A stretch of DNA of 64,000 nt from a bacterium (GTDB taxonomy: Bacteria > Orphanbacterota > Orphanbacteria > Orphanbacterales > Orphanbacteraceae). Position numbers and translations under genes: made by a program. Location of the stretch: positions 62,001-126,000 of the forward strand of contig JALGYY010000035.1 of assembly GCA_025782575.1 (NCBI GenBank), given 5' to 3'. The notes beneath the pieces were generated by a model. It was given only the letters and a program-made list of their open reading frames with translations, was not told the DNA's origin and did no database searches. How positions within the stretch are numbered: the stretch's first letter is position 1; each line of letters starts with the position of its first letter. Positions 1-9,044 of this stretch are shown one piece after another.

Positions 1-1300
1 CATCCGTCGAGGGGGAATCGGCCGCGGCCGCTTCGAACAGAGTAACGGCGACGGGTGCTACGTTCTCAGTCGTGCCGGCCACTTCGTTTGAGCGGGCGAT
101 CCTGCCGTCCCTGTCTTCGACGAAGACCCTGTAGTAGTAAGTAGTCGCATCGAGCAGACCGCTCGAGTCGACCAGGGTCGTCACATGGCGATCGGTGATC
201 ACGCCGATCACGCGGTCCTCCGCTTCCACGCTCGGAACTGTCCCCCGAAAGACGCGATAACGCGCGAAATCGAGGTCGCCGTTTACGCTCCAAGAGAGGG
301 CGATCCAGTCGGGACCGATCTCGGTAGGCGCGGAAAGCAGAACTGCCTCCGGATCGCCACCGGTCTCTGCTATCGTAACGCCCGTTTCGGTAGTCACGTC
401 ACTCGCGATATTTCCCGCACGATCGACAAACTCGCCGATGAGTACGGTCGTGTCTACTTCGACTCCGGGCCGGATCACGAAATCAGTACGATAGGTCGCC
501 GAGGCTTCGTCGTAGAGGAGAGGCTCACTCACTAGCACGCCGGGAAGCGTGAACGATGCCGTGCCACCAGGTTCACCGGTTTTCATCACCAGACTCAATG
601 TGTCACCCGGCTCCAGAATCGCCCCACCCGAAGATTCCGTGAACGAGAGGATCTTCGCCTCGGTATCCAGCATGATTTCATCGGTAAAGACATCGGTCAG
701 CGTACCCGAAGCCGTTCGGAACTGGACGTAGACCGTTTTTGTTCCGTCCCCCTCTTCGAGGAGCCATCCCCTCGATGACGTGAAGGCTTCAAAAAAGCTC
801 CCCGTGAAATCGGAATCATTGGCGACCATGATCGAGGCTGCGTCGCCGGGAGTGGTGAATACCAGATTGACTGTTCGAGTCGCCGTAAACTCCGCGCGGT
901 CATTGATTACAAGACCGAACGTGCCCGGCGTCACCAGAATGGCGGCGGAGAGATTCGACTCGATCCTGTTATCGCCGATCGAGGTCACTTGATAGCTGTA
1001 GGTACGGCCCGGTACGAGCCCGTCGTCCTGATAGGCCGTGGTCGCGGATGTGTCGACCAGAACCGTATCGATACTCGCATTGTCGGCGCGATAGACTCCG
1101 AAACCGGCCACACCACCCAGGCTTGCGATCTCCCAGGTAAGAGAGACGCCATCCTCACCGAGGACGGCACCGAGATCAGTCGGGACGGGGGGGGCGCGAA
1201 GGGGGTCGGGAATCGTGGTCGGAGCATCGTCGCCACCACAACCGGATAGTCCGATCAGGAGGACCACTCCCATCGTGAAAGGAATTCGATTCAGCCTCAT
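1..1300 (-). CDS. FN3-repeat surface lipoprotein, 3' end cut by window edge
   Basis: The frame stays open from an ATG at 1298-1300 to the left edge (433 codons visible), so the C-terminus is missing. A strong ribosome site (AGGAGG) lies just upstream at about 1308-1313. The N-terminus is a lipoprotein signal with lipobox LSGC (Cys21), then an Asp/Pro-rich linker. Fibronectin type III-like domains follow: one at about residues 38-110 (LTWE, GVYR, YSYQVTSIG) and one near 325-415 (LSWSV, YRVFRG, YYYRVFVED). It probably sits on the outer envelope as a binding or scaffold protein; ligand unknown. It follows the 1313-2455 gene by 12 bases on the same strand and shares its promoter. Confidence 0.85.
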   Translation of the reverse strand, partial: MRLNRIPFTMGVVLLIGLSGCGGDDAPTTIPDPLRAPPVPTDLGAVLGEDGVSLTWEIASLGGVAGFGVYRADNASIDTVLVDTSATTAYQDDGLVPGRTYSYQVTSIGDNRIESNLSAAILVTPGTFGLVINDRAEFTATRTVNLVFTTPGDAASIMVANDSDFTGSFFEAFTSSRGWLLEEGDGTKTVYVQFRTASGTLTDVFTDEIMLDTEAKILSFTESSGGAILEPGDTLSLVMKTGEPGGTASFTLPGVLVSEPLLYDEASATYRTDFVIRPGVEVDTTVLIGEFVDRAGNIASDVTTETGVTIAETGGDPEAVLLSAPTEIGPDWIALSWSVNGDLDFARYRVFRGTVPSVEAEDRVIGVITDRHVTTLVDSSGLLDATTYYYRVFVEDRDGRIARSNEVAGTTENVAPVAVTLFEAAAADSPSTD

Positions 1301-1312
1301 TCCCCAATCCTC

Positions 1313-2455
1313 CTAAAACCGGTAAGAAATAGCGACGCCGGGAGCATGTGTAGCCGGCGTATGAACCATGCCGAGTTCCGTGGTCGATTCAGGACGGGCG
1401 GAATCCCTCGGGCCGGTGAAGATCGCGTCGATCACCGAAGCCGCCCATACACCTGCGGCGGCAATCGCCCAGGCGTTACGTCGGTCTTCCACGTCATCTC
1501 GATCGCCGATCGCAACGCCTCTTCGAGCCTCGACCTGATTGAAGAACGCCGCCTCTTCTTCCGAATTCGGTGCAAGCACCGCCAGCTCTCTATCCAGCGC
1601 GTCCAGCCGATCTCTCTCTTCTTCCAGATTGAGATGGGCTTCGAGGGCCTGATATCCTACGAACACCGCAGAGGCCGCGTACACCAGACCACGAAGCGAG
1701 TAGCCGGCATAGTCCTGGCCGAGCCCCGGAAAGAGCGCGGATCGAATGGCGCGACGGAAACGGTTCTTCTCGCGAAGTGAAATCTGTAATAGATTGCCCG
1801 ATCCCTCTTGGAGATCGAGTGATTGATGGAAGAAGAGGGCGTCAATGAGATTCCCAGCCCAGAACGCCCCCATGGTCATGAGAGCAAAGTCACGGTTTCT
1901 CTTGGCGGCATCCCGGAGAACTTCGAGTTCCAGTGTGGCGTCGAGTACGAGGGGATCCACGTCGCCCGACGACAATGACTGCTGCAGAACGACATTGGAC
2001 AGATCGTAAAGAGACCGGGCGTCATCGTAGTCACCATCCAGCCTCCAGGTTGTGATTCCCGATACCGCCCACATGCCGCCCCAGATAGAACCAGCTGTGC
2101 GCCGTCCCTCGAAGAACTGTCCGCTCCCCGGGAGCGTGGCGGACCGGAAGAATCGGCCGAGCCTGAGGCTCCTCACTTCGGGCATCAAGAGAAGACGATC
2201 GTTCCTGGTACGGAGACGAATGATCCCGCGCGATTCCTGGTACCCGTCCAGCCGGGCCCGCACGTAGTATTCACCGTCCATCCGGTTATCCAATGGGAAC
2301 GGGCTTACCCCCCTGACCGCCGTATTCCCCGTAAGTTCGACAAATGCGCCGAGGGGATGGGTCCAGACAGTCAGATCATCAGCAGAAACAGTTGATACGG
2401 GAACGAGAGAAAGCAGAAGGATCAGGGAGATCCATGGAGTGGTTCGTCTACTCAT
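1313..2455 (-). CDS. DUF5683-like envelope protein with PEGA-like N-terminus
   Basis: A 380-residue exported protein with a Sec signal (hydrophobic residues 8-25, AXA-type end at VSA). Residues ~28-85 look PEGA-like (a Gly-Tyr loop in RARLDGYQ). Two copies of a P-G-[SL]-G-Q motif (TLPGSGQFFEG and LFPGLGQDYAG), each before hydrophobic stretches, are the hallmark of DUF5683/TM2-like proteins common in FCB bacteria. It ends SYRF, like an outer-membrane strand. Function is unknown; an envelope-spanning role is inferred. It is first in a two-gene minus-strand unit with the lipoprotein at 1-1300, behind a good promoter at 2502-2530. Confidence 0.7.
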   Translation of the reverse strand: MSRRTTPWISLILLLSLVPVSTVSADDLTVWTHPLGAFVELTGNTAVRGVSPFPLDNRMDGEYYVRARLDGYQESRGIIRLRTRNDRLLLMPEVRSLRLGRFFRSATLPGSGQFFEGRRTAGSIWGGMWAVSGITTWRLDGDYDDARSLYDLSNVVLQQSLSSGDVDPLVLDATLELEVLRDAAKRNRDFALMTMGAFWAGNLIDALFFHQSLDLQEGSGNLLQISLREKNRFRRAIRSALFPGLGQDYAGYSLRGLVYAASAVFVGYQALEAHLNLEEERDRLDALDRELAVLAPNSEEEAAFFNQVEARRGVAIGDRDDVEDRRNAWAIAAAGVWAASVIDAIFTGPRDSARPESTTELGMVHTPATHAPGVAISYRF

Positions 2456-2501
2456 CTGAGTCAGATTCCTTCCTCTCGCGAATCGCAGTTAAGCCTGCCG
2501 C

Positions 2502-2530
2502 AGTATAAGGACGCCCCAATGAGGTGTCAA
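2502..2530 (-). promoter_or_regulatory. Sigma70-type promoter for the 2455-1 unit
   Basis: On the minus strand a perfect -35 TTGACA (2530-2525), 17-base spacer and -10 TATACT (2507-2502) precede the 1313-2455 gene. The expected start is near 2495, giving a leader of about 40 bases. Confidence 0.7.
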
Positions 2531-2572
2531 GACTCCAAGTCCCTTCATCTACAGAGGTTCGACATACGGGTT

Positions 2573-3463
2573 TCAATCTTGATCGAATGATTCCATCTCG
2601 TACAGGGGAAGTTCTCGCGATCGAATCGCCTCCCGGATCGGTCCGAAGGCTCCCTCGCCGATCAGTCTACCCAGCCTCTCCTCCACTCGGCCGATTCCGC
2701 TGTAATGCCGGATGCGGGAGAGGAGTGGCATCGGAATTCTCGGCTGGTCCGAATCAATTTCCCAGGGATGGGTGTAGAGGTTGATGAAGCCCCCCCGTTT
2801 CCGTACCGACCGAAAGCCCTGACGGATCAATGGGAAGGGGAGAAGCCTGAGATATCCCCCTCCAGAAACCGGAAAAGCGACCGGCCCCAATGGGAAGGTC
2901 GTCATCGGGACTTCAATAATCTCAGCCCCGCCCGTTTGGAGCCGAACCGGGTCGGCCGGAAATCCGGGAATGCCGTATCGATCATGATGGATCGGAAATA
3001 TACTTGAGTCGTACTCAAACCCGAGTTCCTCGAGAATCGGGATCGCCCACAGTGTCTTTCTGGTGATGGAGAATGTCGGTGCCCGATACCCGGTCACCCG
3101 GGCCCCGATCATATCCTCGAGGAGAGACTTCGCGGCACCGACGTCTTCTCGAAACTGCTCCTCCGATAGATTATGAATCAGTTCATGACGGCCGCCGTGA
3201 CATCCCACTTCGTGGCCCGCTTCGTGGATTCGACGTATGAGAGGGCGGTTTCTTTCGGCGAACCATCCTAGAACGAAGAAGGTCGCGCACACTCCCCACT
3301 GGTCGAACCGTTCGAGCAGGCGCTCGACGGCAGGAGCGCTTCTCCCCTGGCGTTCTTCCCATTCGTGTTCGCTGATTCTGCCGTCAAATATCGTGGCATG
3401 GAAGTACTCTTCCACGTCTACACTCAACCCGTCCCGAATTTTTGGCGAACCGTTTTCAGTCAT
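2573..3463 (-). CDS. Polysaccharide deacetylase, XrtA/DUF3473 type
   Basis: A 296-residue carbohydrate esterase 4 protein. The N-terminal NodB fold starts with SVDVEEYFH (metal Asp) and carries GCHGGRHELIH (metal His pair) and GYRAPTFSI. The C-terminal third (VPMTTFPLG, GGGYLRLLP, INLYTHPWEID) is the DUF3473 extension typical of deacetylases in exosortase-A/EPS loci. It would remove acetyl groups from an exopolysaccharide or its precursor. There is no signal peptide. No exosortase, glycosyltransferase or Wzx/Wzy gene is in view, so the partner EPS locus must be elsewhere. It is divergent from the ABC importer at 3611. Confidence 0.88.
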   Translation of the reverse strand: MTENGSPKIRDGLSVDVEEYFHATIFDGRISEHEWEERQGRSAPAVERLLERFDQWGVCATFFVLGWFAERNRPLIRRIHEAGHEVGCHGGRHELIHNLSEEQFREDVGAAKSLLEDMIGARVTGYRAPTFSITRKTLWAIPILEELGFEYDSSIFPIHHDRYGIPGFPADPVRLQTGGAEIIEVPMTTFPLGPVAFPVSGGGYLRLLPFPLIRQGFRSVRKRGGFINLYTHPWEIDSDQPRIPMPLLSRIRHYSGIGRVEERLGRLIGEGAFGPIREAIRSRELPLYEMESFDQD

Positions 3464-3512
3464 GACGCTTACCTGCCGGGGCGGTCGATTCCCGGAATGA
3501 AGAGAAGTCCCC

Positions 3513-3541
3513 TTGCGGTCTCCGGGAGACCTGACTATGCT
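3513..3541 (+). promoter_or_regulatory. Candidate promoter for the peptide ABC operon
   Basis: TTGCGG (3513-3518), a 17-base spacer and TATGCT (3536-3541) lie in the divergent region before the binding-protein gene. Both boxes are imperfect, so this is tentative. Confidence 0.35.
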
Positions 3542-3610
3542 GGGGCTTTCCCGGTTCGTCTAGCATTTTACCGGTAACCTGAATCCCCGGCTTGACGAAA
3601 GGAAGGATCC

Positions 3611-5218
3611 ATTCGCGCTTTCAGTACGATATTCGTCTTTGTCGCGCTTCTCTTAAGTTCTTCCTGCGGAGGGGGAGAGAAGACTGCGAACAACGGGAAT
3701 GAAGGGCCGGACGGCGGCACACTGATTGTCGGCGTCGATATCGATGCGGATGCGCTCACGCCGCTCGTTTCCCGCACCGCTTCCGGCAGCCAGGTGCACG
3801 CCCAGATTTTTGCTTCCCTGGCGAGAACGAATCCTGACATGGCGACCTATTCTCCCTGGCTGGCCGAGTCATGGAAATTTTCCAAGGATCATAAGTCACT
3901 CACATTTCTGCTTCGAAACGATGTGACATGGCATGACGGTGTCCGCTTTTCCGCGTATGACGTCGAGTTTGCCGCGCCTCTCTACAAGGAACCGTCGATC
4001 GCCTCTTCGGTGGTTCGCTGGCAGGATCACATCACGAATGTTGTCGCTCTTGATTCATTCAGAGTTCGTTTCGATTTTGATGCGGTCTATCCGTATCAGT
4101 TTACCGACGCCAATGTGGCGAAGCCGCTTCCCCGGCATATTCTGGAGGGGCTGACTCCTGAGGAGATTCGGGATTCCCCGTTTCACCGCTCGCCGATCGG
4201 TACGGGACCGTTTCAATTCGATAGCTGGACTGCACAGCAATCGATCGTGCTCACTGCCTACGAAGAATACTTTGAAGGACGGCCCCATCTTGATCGCGTG
4301 GTCTTCAAGATCGTGCCAGACCGCGTGAATCTACTGACTCAGCTTCGAACCGGTGAGATTGATTTTTATCCCAAGCTTCCCCCGCACGCTCTTCAGGAGC
4401 TGGAAGAAAACGATGCGCTGGAAGTAATCGAGGTTCCGAGCCGGGTCTATTATTACCTGGGCTGGCAGAATGATTTTCCATTGTTTGCCGATCGAAAAGT
4501 CAGGCGGGCGCTCACGATGGCGATCGATCGGGAGACGATTGTCAGCACGCTGCTCTACGGAAAGGGAGGGGTGATTCATGGACCGATCCTTCCGTTCTTG
4601 TGGGCCTACACTTCCGACGTCCCGACGATTCCCTACAATCAGGATGAGGCAAAGCGGCTCTTCGCCGAAACAGGATGGGTGGATAGTGACGGAGACGGGT
4701 GGCTCGACAAAGACGGTGAAAAATTCGAGTTCACCATGAAGACTAACGAGAACAACGATCTTCGGAAAGATGTAGTGGTAATCGTGCAGGAGATGCTGGC
4801 CAAGGTCGGCGTCAAACTCCATCCGGAGACTGTCGAGTGGACCGTGTTCGCCGAACAGGTGAGAGGACGCCAGTTCGAGGCGAGTTGCTACGGCTGGAGC
4901 CAGGGTGTCAAAGTCGATCTGACGAGCATCTGGCATTCCCGGTCGATCGAGTCCTCCTATAATATGGTGAGCTATCGTAATGACGATGTCGACCGGCTGA
5001 TCGATCAAGCCGTGCTTGAACTGGACCGGGGAAAGGCGAAAAGGCTGTGGGCAGAGACGCAGCGAGTCATCGCAGGCGACGTGCCCTACACGTTTCTCTT
5101 TTACCTCGACGATCTGTACGCCATCGACAAACGGTTCGAGAATGTAAACATCATCACGTACGCCTGGCACTACAATCTTCATCAGTGGTACGTGCCGCCG
5201 GGAAAGAGGAAGTACTGA
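3611..5218 (+). CDS. ABC transporter substrate-binding lipoprotein, family 5 (peptide/OppA-like)
   Basis: A periplasmic solute receptor for oligopeptides or similar substrates. The SBP-family-5 pattern is clear: ESWKFSKD, TWHDGVRFSAYDV, GTGPFQFDSW, RRALTMAIDRE, and a lone C-terminal domain, 535 residues in all. The frame extends upstream of the first usual start (GTG 3794) into a full lipoprotein signal (FVFVALLLSSSC, Cys19), with an in-frame stop at 3593. In that interval the only plausible start is ATT at 3611, four bases after an AAAGGAAGGA ribosome site. A start at 3794 would delete the export signal and part of domain I. It heads an operon with the two permeases at 5244 and 6227; no ATPase gene is visible. 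Confidence 0.88.
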   Translation: MRAFSTIFVFVALLLSSSCGGGEKTANNGNEGPDGGTLIVGVDIDADALTPLVSRTASGSQVHAQIFASLARTNPDMATYSPWLAESWKFSKDHKSLTFLLRNDVTWHDGVRFSAYDVEFAAPLYKEPSIASSVVRWQDHITNVVALDSFRVRFDFDAVYPYQFTDANVAKPLPRHILEGLTPEEIRDSPFHRSPIGTGPFQFDSWTAQQSIVLTAYEEYFEGRPHLDRVVFKIVPDRVNLLTQLRTGEIDFYPKLPPHALQELEENDALEVIEVPSRVYYYLGWQNDFPLFADRKVRRALTMAIDRETIVSTLLYGKGGVIHGPILPFLWAYTSDVPTIPYNQDEAKRLFAETGWVDSDGDGWLDKDGEKFEFTMKTNENNDLRKDVVVIVQEMLAKVGVKLHPETVEWTVFAEQVRGRQFEASCYGWSQGVKVDLTSIWHSRSIESSYNMVSYRNDDVDRLIDQAVLELDRGKAKRLWAETQRVIAGDVPYTFLFYLDDLYAIDKRFENVNIITYAWHYNLHQWYVPPGKRKY

Positions 5219-5243
5219 TCGGTCATTGCAAAGGGAGTGCTGA

Positions 5244-6230
5244 TTGATCGCTTACCTGATCCGGCGCCTTCTCGGCGCGATTCCTCTTCTCTTCGGGATT
5301 TCCACGCTAATCTTTTTCGTCGTTCATCTCGCACCGGGCGACCCGACGTCGCTCTACTTCAGCGAGGATTCCGATCCCGAGATCGCCGAACTCATGCGCC
5401 ACAATTTCGGCCTCGACCGGCCGCTCCCTGAGCAGTACGGAATCTGGATTTTCCGTTTCTTCCGGGGAGAGTTCGGGTGGTCCTACGGGCATCATCGCCC
5501 GGTCGCCGACGTTCTCCGGGAGGCTGTGCCCAACACATTACTTCTCTCTTCGGTCGCCCTGGTTCTGATTTTCGTCCTCGGCGTGGCGACCGGCATGCTC
5601 TCCGCGGTAAAGCATCACTCCACTCTCGACAAGATCATCACGCTGGTTACGTTCTTCTTCTATTCCATGCCGGGCTTCTGGTTTGCACTCATGCTGTTAC
5701 TTCTATTTTCGTATCAGCTCGGCTGGTTTCCGTCGTCTCACATGAGATCGATGGAATTTATCTATGAAGGACTTACGCCTCTCGGCCGTTTGGCTGACAG
5801 GCTGCACCATATCGCTCTCCCGGCGATCGCGCTCGGCCTCGGTTCGTACGCCACAGTCGCCCGCTACACCCGCGCGAGCATGCTGGAAGTCATTCGTTCG
5901 GACTATGTCCGGACCGCCCGTGCGAAGGGATTACCTGAGCGAACTGTCCTGTTCCGTCACGCCCTTCGGAACGCCCTTCTGCCTGTGATCACGTTGCTCG
6001 GACTTCACATCCCGTTTCTCATAAGCGGCGCCGTACTGATCGAGACGATCTTCGGCTGGCCCGGCATGGGACGGGTCATCGTGACGGGAATCTTCCAGAG
6101 GGATTACCCGCTCATCATGGCGAGCACATTTCTCGCGGCGTCTATGGTAGTCGCCGGGAATCTTCTCGCGGATATCGCTTACGGGTTCGTCGATCCCCGA
6201 ATCCGTCACGCCGGCGAGGAGGAACGATGA
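5244..6230 (+). CDS. Peptide-type ABC transporter permease, DppB/OppB family
   Basis: Inner-membrane permease of 328 residues with the family N-terminus (YLIRRLLGAIPLLFGISTL), six predicted membrane segments, and the cytoplasmic EAA loop (ARYTRASMLEVIRSDYVRTARAKGL) that contacts the ATPase. It pairs with the binding lipoprotein 25 bases upstream and the second permease, whose start overlaps its stop. The TTG start is preferred because AAGGGAG lies 7 bases upstream and no ATG precedes the first membrane helix. Confidence 0.93.
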   Translation: MIAYLIRRLLGAIPLLFGISTLIFFVVHLAPGDPTSLYFSEDSDPEIAELMRHNFGLDRPLPEQYGIWIFRFFRGEFGWSYGHHRPVADVLREAVPNTLLLSSVALVLIFVLGVATGMLSAVKHHSTLDKIITLVTFFFYSMPGFWFALMLLLLFSYQLGWFPSSHMRSMEFIYEGLTPLGRLADRLHHIALPAIALGLGSYATVARYTRASMLEVIRSDYVRTARAKGLPERTVLFRHALRNALLPVITLLGLHIPFLISGAVLIETIFGWPGMGRVIVTGIFQRDYPLIMASTFLAASMVVAGNLLADIAYGFVDPRIRHAGEEER

Positions 6231-7063
6231 AGAGGCCTTCTTTTGCCAGGCGCTTCCGGGCGAGCCATCTCGGTGTGGCGGGAGCGGTCGGCATGCTCAT
6301 TCTATATTTTGCCGCGTTTCTCGCTCCGGTTCTCTCCCCTTATCCACCCCAGGAGCAGAACCTGCAGGCCGGCTACACGGCACCAGGAGAGGATCATCTT
6401 CTCGGTACCGACAAGTTCGGGCGGGATATTCTGAGCCGGGTACTGCACGGCTCCCGAATCTCTCTCTCCATCGGCTTCGTGGCGGTTGCACTGTCGATTT
6501 CGCTCGGCACGATTATCGGGATGCTGGCCGGTTACTTTCGCGGCTGGGTCGATACGATTCTCATGCGGACCGTCGATGTTCTGCTCTCTTTCCCAAGACT
6601 GATCCTGCTGCTTGCCGTGATTGCTCTCTTTCGTCCGTCCATTTATCTTCTCGTGGTCATGCTCGGGGTTACCGGATGGATGGGAACGGCCCGGATCGTA
6701 CGCGGGGAAGTGCTCTCTCTCCGGGAGCGGGAATTCGTTCTAGCAGCGCGTGCGCTCGGGTTCAGCACCCCCCGTATTCTCTTCCGTCATATTCTGCCCA
6801 ACATCCTCGCCCCAGTGATCGTCGCTGCCACGCTGAATATCGGAAACACGATTCTGCTGGAAGCGTCGCTCTCTTTTCTGGGGCTCGGCGTTCAGCCACC
6901 TGCCGCGAGTTGGGGAAGCGTGATCAATGATGGACGGGAAGCGCTCACTCACGCCTGGTGGATCGCCACATTCCCGGGCCTCGCCATACTCTTCACGGTC
7001 ATCTGCTTCAATCTTGTCGGCGACGGGCTCCGGGATGCTCTCGATCCCCGCCTGGAGCGCTGA
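6227..7063 (+). CDS. Peptide-type ABC transporter permease, DppC/OppC family
   Basis: A 278-residue second permease subunit. It has an N-terminal membrane anchor, then the diagnostic GTDKFGRDILSRVLHGSRISL segment, five further membrane helices and an EAA loop near REFVLAARALGFSTPRILFRHILPN. It forms the channel heterodimer with the DppB-like protein; the stop/start overlap (ATGA) indicates translational coupling. The usual dppD/dppF ATPase genes do not follow, so the ATPase must be encoded elsewhere. Confidence 0.93.
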   Translation: MKRPSFARRFRASHLGVAGAVGMLILYFAAFLAPVLSPYPPQEQNLQAGYTAPGEDHLLGTDKFGRDILSRVLHGSRISLSIGFVAVALSISLGTIIGMLAGYFRGWVDTILMRTVDVLLSFPRLILLLAVIALFRPSIYLLVVMLGVTGWMGTARIVRGEVLSLREREFVLAARALGFSTPRILFRHILPNILAPVIVAATLNIGNTILLEASLSFLGLGVQPPAASWGSVINDGREALTHAWWIATFPGLAILFTVICFNLVGDGLRDALDPRLER

Positions 7064-7143
7064 CTACGCTCAACCGACTCCCCGACCTCCTGGGGAAGAG
7101 GATCGCCCGGCTCGGACGGGGGGGGCAGCCCGACCCGCGAGAA

Positions 7144-7172
7144 TTGACGTCGGATTTCGATGGGGGTATGGT
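7144..7172 (+). promoter_or_regulatory. Candidate promoter before lipoprotein gene 7263
   Basis: TTGACG (7144-7149), a 17-base spacer and TATGGT (7167-7172) sit in the 200-base gap after the permeases. The -35 is good and the -10 is fair. Nothing else is seen in this gap apart from a G-rich run. Confidence 0.4.
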
Positions 7173-7262
7173 TTCCCAGTCAGTTAACTAACATTTAGAA
7201 ACGTTCGTCGGCCTGCCCGATTCGGGCGGCGACTTTGGAATGATCCGATGGGGGTTCATGGA

Positions 7263-9002
7263 ATGAGAAGATTCAAGGGATTCGGAAGTCTGCTGATCGT
7301 TTGCGCGATCGGAGTCTTCGGATGCGGTGATGACAACAACGATCCGCCGCCGACCGCCCCGGATGGTTCGGACCAGATCGTGCTCACACTCGCCAACTTC
7401 GGCGAGGCTTCCCCATCTCATTACGCACTTTGGGCCAACGGGAGTGGGGGGGCGGAGCTGCTGCTACGATTCTCCGTCGTCGATGACGCACCGATCGGTC
7501 TTGACGGCGAGCCCGCTTCAGCGACCGACCAGTCCCGTGCCCTCGCGGGATCGAGCGGTTTTACCATTACTCTCGAGGACGACACCACTCTTTCTGCTCC
7601 GGCAGGTCCCGCTCTCGTAGCCGGAACGCTGAGTGATCTCTCTGCAATCCTCACTGTGGAAAACGGCGGCGCCCTCGGCGTCGATCTGACCGGTGCAGCC
7701 GGGAGCATGTTGCTGGATGCTCCGACGACCACCGATCCCCATGATTGCGAGCGGGGCATCTGGTTCACCGATGGAGCAGGAGCGCCGAGCCTGGCACTCC
7801 CGACACTCTCTTCCGGCTGGCGGTATGAAAGCTGGGTGATCGACCGGACGTCAGATATGGTCTACTCTACCGGGCGCTTCGCCGGAGCCACCGGAATGGA
7901 TAGCGACGGCGCCGGCTCTACAAGCGGAGACGAGCAGGCAGGTTATAATTTCCCGGGGCAGGACTTTGCTGTGGAAGCGGGAGGGATTCCTCCACTCGAT
8001 CTCGATAACGGCCTTTTTGGAGTGAGCATTACGGTCGAGCCCGATCCTGATAACTCCCCCGATCCTTTTTCATTTACCATTCTGGGGAGAAACGTCGCCA
8101 CAGGTACGGTCGAATTCGATTTCTCCAATCTCCCGCCGCTGGTCGAGGGGTCGGGTGCTTTCTACGAGGCGTGGGTCGCATACGATGATGACTCACTGCT
8201 GACACTCGGGGCCTTCTACTGGACAGGTATGCGAATGATCGACCCCGCTACGGGCAAGGACATTCTCGGCCTTCCCGCCCGCTGTTCCATGGAAGGTGCT
8301 TCCGGTGTTCGTGTCTCAGTCGAACGGGAAGGTGATGACGATCCGAGGCCGAGCGGAAGTTTTATTCTTGCAGGTGATCTTCAGGTCGGATCTGTAGCTC
8401 TCTCCCACAAGCACAAAGATGCGTTCGGCGACTCGATCGGTCCACCCTGGATCTCCTACATTCTGGAAGGGGCTACCACGATCGACACATCGGATTTCGA
8501 GAGCGGAATCTGGTTCTATGTAGTTGACGAGTTCGGAGATTCCCTCTCGACGCTTAATCTACCTCCCGCCCCGAGCGGATGGGTTTATCAGGGCTGGATC
8601 GATGTAGGCGGTATCGACGGATGGATTTCCCTTGGAACATTTGCGAATTCGCTCGGCGCTGATTCGGACAGTTCCGGCCCGTGGGCGGCTGACAGCATCG
8701 AGTATCTGCCCGCGTTTCCCGGCCAGGATTTCATAGCAGGGGATGGGGCACGCAATCTGGTAGATGGCAGCACCGAGGCTGTGGTGACGATCGAGCCGGC
8801 AGACGACCATGCTCCTGACGACCCGTTCATCGAGCTTTACAGGGACAGGATCAACACGCGGAACAGGAACGAAACCCAGGACATGGACGGGATACTCGAC
8901 CTGCTCCCCGTATCACCGACGACGTTCGACGCGACCAGGGTCTACGCTCTCCAGTCTAACGGGGACAGGCTCCCCCAGGCGACCGTTCACATCGCGCGGT
9001 AG
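7263..9002 (+). CDS. Secreted lipoprotein with repeated anti-sigma-K-like (RskA) modules
   Basis: A 579-residue lipoprotein (lipobox VFGC, Cys21). It carries three versions of a module with a Trp-rich core: SGWRYESWVID...STGRF, AFYEAWVAY...LGAFYWTG, and SGWVYQGWIDVGG...LGTF. Each is followed by an Asp-rich loop and a strand ending in VTVEP- or VSVERE-like sequence. The cores resemble the extracytoplasmic domain of RskA-type anti-sigma factors, but no sigma factor is nearby. I chose ATG 7263 over an ATG at 7248 because it opens a compact signal peptide and has GGGGG 8 bases upstream. Function unknown; probably on the cell surface. Confidence 0.72.
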   Translation: MRRFKGFGSLLIVCAIGVFGCGDDNNDPPPTAPDGSDQIVLTLANFGEASPSHYALWANGSGGAELLLRFSVVDDAPIGLDGEPASATDQSRALAGSSGFTITLEDDTTLSAPAGPALVAGTLSDLSAILTVENGGALGVDLTGAAGSMLLDAPTTTDPHDCERGIWFTDGAGAPSLALPTLSSGWRYESWVIDRTSDMVYSTGRFAGATGMDSDGAGSTSGDEQAGYNFPGQDFAVEAGGIPPLDLDNGLFGVSITVEPDPDNSPDPFSFTILGRNVATGTVEFDFSNLPPLVEGSGAFYEAWVAYDDDSLLTLGAFYWTGMRMIDPATGKDILGLPARCSMEGASGVRVSVEREGDDDPRPSGSFILAGDLQVGSVALSHKHKDAFGDSIGPPWISYILEGATTIDTSDFESGIWFYVVDEFGDSLSTLNLPPAPSGWVYQGWIDVGGIDGWISLGTFANSLGADSDSSGPWAADSIEYLPAFPGQDFIAGDGARNLVDGSTEAVVTIEPADDHAPDDPFIELYRDRINTRNRNETQDMDGILDLLPVSPTTFDATRVYALQSNGDRLPQATVHIAR

Positions 9003-9044
9003 AAAGCTGCCGGACCGGATTGCGGTATCAAGTCGGGAGGGGGG

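Noticed and set aside
4331-5182. 283-codon minus-strand frame
   Set aside because: Antisense to the peptide-binding protein; His/Ile-rich translation without domain features.
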